Part shown: positions 56,817-64,000 of the stretch, piece by piece
Layout of the letters: the number at the start of each line of letters is the position of its first letter
How positions within the stretch are numbered: the stretch's first letter is position 1
Source of the DNA: Isoetes taiwanensis
Taxonomy: Eukaryota > Streptophyta > Lycopodiopsida > Isoetales > Isoetaceae
Direction of reading: 5' to 3'
Length of the DNA stretch: 64,000 nucleotides
NCBI GenBank assembly: GCA_021234155.1
Contig: JAJEKV010000104.1
Span: 1,929,900-1,993,899, forward strand
Translations under genes and position numbers: made by a program
Notes under the pieces: model-generated
Databases searched by the model: none
What the model was told of the DNA's origin: nothing
Seen by the model: only the letters and a program-made list of their open reading frames with translations

Positions 56817-57050
56817 ATCAAGAATATAGTCAGAATCTGGGGTATGAACTAGAGCAGAGGCAAAAGTCGAATCAGAACATGGAGCAAAAACAGGAACAAC
56901 AAGGATGGAATCAGGGGTCTACGATACTGCACGGATTGAAGTCAATGTTAGTGTAGAGACCTGATCTGCAGATGAACTGGAACTAGAGCTAGAACCAGCA
57001 AATCGAAATGATCTAGTACGTCAATCAATCTGTGGGTTATGTAGCTCGAG

Positions 57051-57311
57051 CTAGGGCAGACCCAAGACTATTGGCGCATGTGGGCTAGCGATGAGATTGA
57101 AGGAAATACTACAAGAAACTCCCTCGAACAGAACCTGAAGAGGCGCAGTACATTCTGTGATTGCATCCGAGGAGATCTCCCGTCCGTCAATCACTTCGAC
57201 AGAACCAGGATGCTCAACCTTGCTTCTATGGATGTCGTGCTTGCTGGCGAACGCAGTATCCATAAGCATTGGCACCACAATCAAGTTGCGCCAACACTTC
57301 CAATCTTCCAA
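57051..57311 (-). pseudogene. Ty3 aspartic-protease-like fragment
   Basis: KVEHPGSVEVIDGREISSDA, then ITECTAPL, and finally SPHAPIVLGLP follows the C-terminal half of Ty3-type proteases (V-x-V-[IV]-D-G ... P-[IV]-[IV]-L-G-[LM]-P). The catalytic D-[ST]-G-A region upstream is frameshifted (a DCGAN-like reading lies in another frame). Confidence 0.7.
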
Positions 57312-57320
57312 CCTCCAATT

Positions 57321-57902
57321 TCAATGATATAGGGATGAAGAATGCCTTGCTGACCTTATCCGATGGAATAAACATGTCAAAAACTGCTGATATGGTACGT
57401 TTTTCATATCCAAAATTTCAGCTTCAGTTTTGGGTTCCATGTCTTTTGTTAGTTTGCAGCTTGACACAATAGGAGTTTTAGCAGGTTTGCATTCCTGCGT
57501 ACCGAATCTTTTTAACATGCTTTGAATGTTTCTTTTCTGACTTAGACATAGCTTCTTGGCTTCAAGAAATCTTGTTACCTCCATTCCTAGAAACTTTTTT
57601 AACTCCCTTAGATCTGTCATTTTGAATTTCCCTTTTAGTGTCTCTTTGCAGTGACTTAGTACTTTGTCAGACGGGGCGCACATTATACAATCATCTACAT
57701 ATAGAGCCATGATGCAATACTCATTCCCATCATAATAAATGTATAAATTACCATCTGCTTCTAATTTTTTGAACCCTTGTTCTGTTAGATACTTATCCAT
57801 ACAGTTGTACCATTGTCTAGGTGTCTGTTTCAATCCATAGACTGCTTTTTTTAGCCTCCATACCTTGTTTCTAGCATGTTCAAATCCTGGAGCTTGTTGC
57901 AT
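57321..57902 (-). pseudogene. Copia reverse transcriptase fragment
   Basis: KVWRLKKAVYGLKQTPRQWY, then ALYVDDCIMC with the catalytic YVDD, then LRELKKFLGMEV and SQKRNIQSMLKRFG. The C-terminal tail after NVPYQ is out of register and not element-derived. Confidence 0.88.
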
Positions 57903-58361
57903 AAAAATCTCTTCATCTCATTTAGCATTTAGAAATGTCGTGGATACATCCATATGATGAATTTTAAGTCTTCTTGCATTCGCCAGTGCAAACATTAACC
58001 TGATGCTTGAAAATCTTATTTTGGATGAAAAGTTTCTTGATAACCAATTCCCTTTTTCTGGTTGTAGCCCTGTGCAACAAGCCTGGCCTTAAATTTATTT
58101 GCATTGCCATCTATTCCAGGTTTGATTTTATTTGCTTCTGTTTTTCCACAATGTCATACGTACCAGTTCTTCTGAATGATTCAATTTCTTCCAGCATTGA
58201 TTCCTTCTACTTTTGTGCATCCTGACAAGCAAGCGCATCTTCTATAGTTTATGGCACGCTATCATCTAGAGCAACTTGTATATCCACTACTCTCTCCAAT
58301 CTCTTACTCTTTCCTTCTTCAAATCTACCATATTTTTCCATTTTAAGATTGGCTTCTTCTC

Positions 58362-58775
58362 TTAAAATTTCAGCTTGAGTTTTCCTTCTTCTCTCTTTAC
58401 GGCGTTTTCCACTACTTCCTCTTGCATTCTTTGATGCTCTTCATTCGCTTTTACCTCTTCATTTGTATTTGACTCGTTGCTCATAGTTACATCTTTATCG
58501 TCATCATCCAACAAAGCTCTAATGTTTTCATTGACATCCTTCCTTTTTAGTTCACTTTCTGCCTTAACATTTTTCCTTTTTTGTATTGCATGCTTACTTT
58601 CTATGTACTCTTTAAAAACCATTGCTTCATCAAATATTATGTCTCTGCTTACAAGAATTTTCTTGCTCAATGGCTCGTACAATCTGTAGCCTTTGCTTTC
58701 TTGATCATATCCAACAAGGAATGTAACACGAGCCCTGTCGTCTAATTTTTTCCTTAGCTCTTCTGGAACATGCAT
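58362..58775 (-). pseudogene. Copia post-integrase segment
   Basis: DDRARVTFLVGYDQESKGYR, then LYEP and VSRDIIFDE match the SH3-like region after copia integrase. A charged linker follows. Confidence 0.8.
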
Positions 58776-59054
58776 ATATGCAAGACATCCAAAAAAATTC
58801 AGCCGATCAAAACTTATCTTTGTTCGACCAAAGTTAGTTTGTACTTACAGAACAAATTTGAATATAGACCACCGTGCGAATTGTCTCTTCCCATAGATAG
58901 TTGGCAGTCTAGTGTGCTTCAGTAATGCCCTTACAGGGTTTAGCAAAGTCCTATTCTTTCTTTCTAGAATTCCATTCTACCAGGGCATAGATGAACAGGT
59001 AAGTTGTCTCTTTATTCCATGAAACTTACAAAAACTTTTAAATCTCTGAGAAAG

Positions 59055-59240
59055 CTACTCATCACCTCTATCAGGCCATATGCAAACCAATTTGTTCCTC
59101 GTTTCTCTTTTGCATTCAAGCACAAAGCTCTTGAATGCATCATAAGCTTCACTTTTATTCTTTAACAGATATATTTTTGTAAACCTTGAAAAATCATCCA
59201 CAAAGGCAAGAAAGTATTTTTTACATGTTTTACCTTGCAC
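59055..59240 (-). pseudogene. Copia integrase core fragment
   Basis: YFLAFVDDFSRFTKIYLLKN, then EAYDAFKSFVLECKRE and PDRGDE resemble the first half of the integrase core (F-[IV]-D-D-[FY]-S-R ... D-x-G-x-E). The first catalytic Asp is visible. Confidence 0.8.
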
Positions 59241-59335
59241 ATTTAGTGGGCCACAAATGTCATAGTGGACCAGCTAAAGGACATCATCTGCTCTCTTCTT
59301 ATTCCTGTGAAAGGGTAATCTGCAATGCTTGCCCA

Positions 59336-59632
59336 TCATGCAGCCATAACAAGTAAACTTCTTCTTGTTATTATGAGAAGTTCCATAATATATTTCCTCC
59401 TGGTCATCTCTTCAATGCACTTTAAATTTACATGTGCCAATCTTTCATGCCATAATTCAATAGATGGAGATTCTTCTGCAATATTTAAAGAAGGCATAGG
59501 AACCATAACATCAATATGAATATCTTGACAATTTAGTTTATACAGGTTACCAATTCGTGTACCAAGAAAAGCAACTTTATTATTTTTTCCAAATCTTACA
59601 AAGCCTTTTGTCAAAGACAACAACAAAGCCAA
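59336..59632 (-). pseudogene. Copia GAG-pre-integrase fragment
   Basis: ELWHERLAHVNLKCIEEM is the W-H-x-R-L-x-H-x-N motif found before copia integrase. Confidence 0.8.
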
Positions 59633-59909
59633 GATCTGCTAGTTGGCTTACAAAAACTAGATTTCTCAACACACCAGGTCCACAAAACACATTATGTATA
59701 TCTATTGGTCTGCCATCAAGATTGAGCAGCTGCAGCAATCCTTCAGACTCTACGGGTTGAGTTCTCCCATCTCCAAGCCTCACGTGCTTACCATAACCAC
59801 CAGAACTCCCCTTAAGCACTACAGAGGAGCTAACTATGCTTCTCTCTGCACCACTATCCACCACAAATGCATTAGAAGCTAGCCGAGAGGCTTTATAAGT
59901 ATTAAACAA
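59580..59909 (-). pseudogene. Copia aspartic protease
   Basis: FVVDSGAERSIVSSS contains the catalytic D-S-G-A. LGDGRTQPVESEG and LRNLVFVSQLADLGFVVVFD follow, as in copia proteases. Confidence 0.85.
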
Positions 59910-60065
59910 AATATCACAATGTCATGCTCCACAGTTTCATCTTCTTCTATTTCTTCCACTTCTTCCATGGCCACGTTTACACTTGCTGATCTGCCGCTTC
60001 AGAGGTAGGTCTGACAACAGAGGTGACAGACCTACCTCTTCTTCTTCCTCTTCCTCTAGCATTTG

Positions 60066-60293
60066 TTATTGGACTAGAGCAAGTAGTAGATAGATGATGT
60101 AATCCTCCACGGTTATAGCAAGACACTGGTTAATTTTAATGTGTCCACTTTCTCCACACACAAAACAAGGACCTACCAATCCTTTCCTCTTAGTTTCTAA
60201 ACTGTTCTTGATCTTCTTTGCAAGCAGCACATCAGCAAACTCGCATTCTTCCTCAATCAAAAGCTTCTTTTGCTCAAATTTTGTGCGAGCCAT
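60066..60293 (-). pseudogene. Copia gag C-terminal end with zinc knuckle
   Basis: CFVCGESGHIKINQC is a CCHC nucleic-acid-binding knuckle (C-x2-C-x4-H-x5-C, spaced one residue longer than the usual x4). The preceding basic segment contains FEQKKLLIEEECEF. The N-terminal gag is missing. Confidence 0.75.
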
Positions 60294-60300
60294 ACACTCA

Positions 60301-63300
60301 GCATGCTATCTATCTCTGGCTACATTTCTTATAAGAGTTGACGGCTGTTCCATAGAAGAAAACATTCACCTAGCCCCATAGCACTATTCATCCTATTCTA
60401 GTCTTTACGCGACCATTATCCTTTAACTAGAATAATATAATATATTTAACTTGCCACAAAATGATATGAACTCCAACATACTTCATAGCTCCCCTTTCAT
60501 ATCATATATCTGATATCTAATACTCCCATGGACTTTCTCAGCTATGCAATAGATCTTCATAGGTTGGGGTGCGTCTCTTAATTTCGTGTTTTAAACATGT
60601 CATCTTGTTTCGTTGGAATGGAGTTCTTGCATTCAGTTTGTCCTTTAAGTTAGATATGGTTGAATTCTAAGGTCTTGTGTCTTATGTTCCTCGATTAAAA
60701 GCGTAGCCTAGATGCTTTAAATATCCCTTAGATTGTGTTGTTTGCTTTGGTTTTCTAAGGCTTTGTTGGTTTTTGAGGCGTTTTGAGTCTCGGATCTATT
60801 CTCATGCTTCCTGGGTCCAGTACAGCATAGTCTAGATGCTTTTTTGTATTTTTATGTACAGTCGGTCCTTGTTCTTATACTATGTTTTCATGTTTTTTAG
60901 TTTGTTACATAGGTTGGTTTGTTTGGACATGGTTTCATGAATCTTGTCGAGTTGTTAGGTCATAAAGGTTAGGCCTTTTTGTTATGGAGAGCATTTTGGT
61001 TTTGCCTATGTTTCACTTTGAGGCAGGCTTGGTTTGAGGGAATTCCCATGAAGATTGTTGGTTCTAAGGGTTTTTTGGATGTCGGTATCCCACCCAATTT
61101 TTTCTATATTGCATGGTTTTCTTAATGGTTTGCTTGGTTATTTTTTCGCTGGATATAGCTATTCCGGCCCTGGCTTGTCCCTTCAACACGAGGTTGCTTA
61201 AGGCTCATGCATTAAGAGGCTTGATGTTTATTGAAGAACGAGATATGGCTTTTCATCCATCTTGGATTAGACAAGCATGGCTTACATAGTGTTTGATGCT
61301 TATATTGTCGGCTCAACCACATCAGGCGTCATTTCTCATAAGCTTTTATATTTTTTAAGATTTCATTGTTGTTTGACATCTTAGTCTCGGTCCGGTGGCT
61401 AGCACATAGGTTGCCTCGACCACGTGTACAGGTTCGAGCCTTTTTTGCTATCGTAATGCCCTAAATTCTTTCTTTCTTTCTTCTTTCTTTCTTAATCCCA
61501 TTTCTCCATCCATTTCATTTGCTTTTGTTTCCTTTTTGCTCTAAGATTCTTGAGCTTTGTTTCTAGGTGTATGGTACGTAGGTAAGTGCATGCTTCTTTC
61601 TCATATGTTCTCAGTTGTTCTCATGAATGCCCTTATGAGGTCCTATAACTCTCTCTTTTGTCATAGAATCTTAGTATCTCGTGAATGCCTTTGAGGGCAT
61701 TTTAGACATTTGCATTTGTGACCTTAGCTCCCTTTTCCCAGTTTGCTCGGTTCCTCTATTCCCGATCCCTTATTCCATCCATTTCATTATAATCTCCTAT
61801 TCATCTCTTTTTTCATCTTGCATTTTGTCCCTGTCCTCTTTATTTGTTCATTTTATCCCTTGAAATGTCTTTGCTCTTCTATTGTCTTGACTCCCTCCTT
61901 TGTCCGCCTCTTGACTCATCGTAGTTCAATCATCATGCCGTTTTACTATGTTGACCCCAGTTGTTTCGTCCACCTTGCTTAGCCTTTTTTGTTCTTGTTG
62001 GTTTCAGTTGCTGGATTTACCCTCATCAACCAAATTTGCACTTTCCTCTATTCGGTCTATTTTGCCCTATTCTCCTAGTGGTTCTCGTTTACTCCAATCC
62101 TTTTGAGGTAGGGTCCTTTTTCTCTTACTCTATGCATTCTTTCCCATCATGCTCCTACGAGTGGTTTTTTATTTCTTTACACAAGTGGAAGAGAGTTTGT
62201 TTGGATTTGTCCTGCATGATCTTCACATGACATTCCCCTTTTCAGCCTGTATTTTGAATTTTCAAACATTGTTGCATTGTTTTACATTTGTACATGTTGT
62301 AGTGGTTTCTGTTTTCGATTGTCTTGCATTTTTACATGGTTTTGTTCTTGTTTCAGAGTGCACTCTATTTTTTCATGGATTCCTCTTAGCATTAACCCCA
62401 TCCTCGCTAACTCTATTGCATAGTCTACCTACTTTCTCAATCGCCTCCTCTCCTCCTTGCCTTTTTGGCAGTCTTTCTGTTCCTTCCCGCAAGTGCTACG
62501 TTGGAATCAATTTGGCTATCGTTTGCACTGGCTCAATAATAGCCTTGCCAAATCCTTCTTTCGCTAGCACTGGCTCAATAATAGCCTTGCCAAATCCTTC
62601 TTTCGCTAGCAATCATTCGTCCTCTATGCTCACTTCATTTTCGCTCGTTCTGCCATCTCGAACCTCCTTCTTACGGGTGCTGCCTCCATTGTGTCTTCTC
62701 ACCCCTTCTTTTGTTTCCCTTTGGGGGTGTTCCTAAAGGTCATCCAGTTGTTCGTCGAGTTGTTCTCTTAACTCTACTTCTTCCGGCAGTGTCATATAGC
62801 ACCCTTTAAGACCTTTGGATTCATTGTTCCACTCTCCATCTTTCTCTCATCATAATGGGTTCTTTGGTCCAGTCCTCTAGATTGTTCTTGAGTCTCTAGG
62901 TCCCTATCGTTTTGTTCTAGGTTACGTTGATTTGTTATGCATGTGGGTTTACATTCGTGAATTTTAGTCATTGATATTGTTGTTATTGCTCTGCATGTTC
63001 TTTTACTCCATATATTCTCATATGTTCTCGTGGTTCTCATGGATGCCCTTATAAGGGCCTATGCTTGCTCTTTGTCATAAATTCTTAGTGTCTCATTAGT
63101 GCCTTTGGCCATTTGCATTTTGTGTCGGCTACTTTGCCTCGTTTTCCTCTGTTCCTCTATTCTCGATCCCTTTTTCCATCCATTTCATTTTGATCTCCTG
63201 TTTGTCCTTTTTCACCCTACGTTTGTTCCTTTCCTCTTTTTGTCCATTTTATCCCGTGAGACACATCTTTGCTCTGTGCCTTGACTCCCTCCTTTGGCTG

Positions 63301-63817
63301 CATCTTGACTCGTCGTAGTTCTTTATGCCTTGTTAGTCCAGTCATCATCCCTTTTCTATGTTGACCCCTAAGAACCGGAAAGAGTTGTTTGGCGTACGTC
63401 CATTCCCTTTTTTGGCCTGCATTTTAAATTTCAAAACGCAATTGCATCATCGCACATTCGTGCATATTGTAGTGGTTCATGTGGTCAGTTGTCTTGCACT
63501 CTTATATGGTCTTTCTTCTTGTTTCAAATTGCACTCAGTTTTCTTCATCCATTCCTCATCTTGGCAGTGACCCCATCCTTGCTGACTCTGTGGCATTGTC
63601 TACTGGTGTTCTAAATTGCCTCCTCTCCGCCTTGCTTTTTTTGGTAGTCTTCTTGTTCCTCCCAGCAAGTGCTAACTTGGATTCATTTTTTGCTATCATT
63701 TGCCCTGGCTCGGTAGTCCCCCTGTCAACCCCTTCTTTTGTTAGTAACCATTCGTCCTTATCTGTTCACATTGTTTTTGTTCTCACCATCTCTCGCCCCC
63801 TACTTCCACATGCCACC
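60301..63817. repeat. T-rich diverged tandem duplication
   Basis: 61599-62730 and 63005-63817 are diverged copies about 1.4 kb apart. Shared words include TTCATCCATTTCATTT-type, GACTCCCTCCTTTG and CATCATGCCGTTTTACTATG versus CATCATCCCTTTTCTATG. No protein domain is recognisable, and the long open frames reflect pyrimidine bias. The origin may be an old repeat or LTR pair. Confidence 0.6.
62526..62609. repeat. Perfect tandem duplication, 2 x 42 bp
   Basis: The two units, 62526-62567 and 62568-62609, begin CACTGGCTCAATAATAGCC and are identical. Confidence 0.95.
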
Positions 63818-63979
63818 TGTAACAGACCCATGGGAGACTGCTCGAGTGGATCTTGGTGTCGCGTCCTGAGACACCGGCATAAATGGGTAGAAGCGACTAC
63901 TCATAAACATCTAGATGGTTTTTTCCAGTTGGTTAAGGGCATGTCGGTTAGGAACGTTATATTGATTAGGAACGTTACA
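63818..63979 (+). mobile_element. Solo LTR of the TRIM family
   Basis: It starts TGTAACAGACCC, shares GACACCGGCATAAATGGGTA and AGAAGCGACTACTCATAAAC with the LTRs at 44.6 kb, and ends GTTACA. It is flanked by CCACC and CCGCC, a likely target duplication with one change. A 17-bp end segment is duplicated inside it. The paralogous unit at 62.6-62.7 kb lacks it. Confidence 0.88.
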
Positions 63980-64000
63980 CCGCCTGCATCATGTCTTCTC

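Larger units (their letters stand above)
55589..57320 (-). mobile_element. Decayed Ty3/gypsy chromovirus (chromodomain element)
   Basis: In minus-strand order it has protease-like sequence (57051-57311), a Ser then Pro/Ala/Val-rich linker, part of the integrase core (56443-56640), the integrase C-terminal region (55778-55963) and a chromodomain (55589-55774). Reverse transcriptase and RNase H are missing between protease and integrase. Several frameshifts are present. A 5' LTR was not found. Confidence 0.85.
57321..60300 (-). mobile_element. Decayed Ty1/copia retrotransposon
   Basis: In minus-strand order it has a gag zinc knuckle, protease, GAG-pre-integrase, integrase core, a post-integrase SH3-like segment and reverse transcriptase, the Ty1/copia order (integrase before RT). 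It ends abruptly within RT at about 57330, where the Ty3 element starts. RNase H and both LTRs are absent. Many stops and frameshifts are present. Confidence 0.88.

Noticed and set aside
61681-63570. Hydrophobic open frames of up to 195 codons
   Set aside because: Pyrimidine-rich sequence gives Phe/Leu/Ser-rich frames without start context, domains or conservation between the two repeat units.
1-64000. CRISPR array or bacterial operon
   Set aside because: No regularly spaced short repeats with unique spacers. Gene structure and transposons are eukaryotic.

Overview
The window looks like nuclear DNA of a land plant with a large, repeat-rich genome. It is AT-rich, with long intergenic spaces and a few dispersed multi-exon genes with GT-AG introns. 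LTR elements are primed by initiator methionine tRNA, and there are Helitron, CACTA, Ty1/copia, chromodomain Ty3/gypsy, LINE and HUH-Rep elements. The chromodomain element and the LINE tail would suit a fern or another seed-free plant, but that placement is inference.

Host genes. Positions 2-6595 (+) carry most of a large protein kinase gene: a roughly 1,200-codon exon, then spliced kinase-domain exons. Positions 35122-38316 (-) hold one uninterrupted 1064-residue reading frame for Integrator complex subunit 3 (INTS3). Two copies of what looks like exon 1 of a sterol 8,7-isomerase (EBP/HYDRA1 family) lie at 46736-46883 and 51717-51864 (-), inside a recent segmental duplication.

Nested block, 12.5-24.3 kb. 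A TIR-type repeat contains a 3.0-kb LTR retrotransposon without pol (target duplication CAACT). The 3' LTR of that element is split by a 3,842-bp Helitron (TC...hairpin...CTAG, inserted between A and T) carrying a trihelix-like gene fragment. The right half of the nest was then duplicated in tandem with a 3,159-bp offset.

Accessory block, 24.3-34.3 kb. Two related elements encode a Rep-like HUH endonuclease plus a conserved small second ORF. Both end in the same unusual structure: a 16-bp-arm hairpin followed by a tRNA T-arm-like module. Between them lies a complete 3,450-bp CACTA element (target duplication CCT) with GC-rich subterminal repeats, a TTAGGG array, transposase-like exons and a SET-like fragment. 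The Rep elements are the best candidates for something undescribed.

Right half. 44633-45092 is an intact 460-bp TRIM retrotransposon (158-bp LTRs, target duplication CCTAT) with tRNA-like Pol III boxes, and a solo LTR of the same family is at 63818-63979. 46.3-53.6 kb is a duplication whose second copy lost 2.6 kb. 55.5-60.3 kb is a decayed Ty3 chromodomain element abutting a decayed Ty1/copia element, both on the minus strand. 60.3-63.8 kb is a T-rich diverged tandem duplication.
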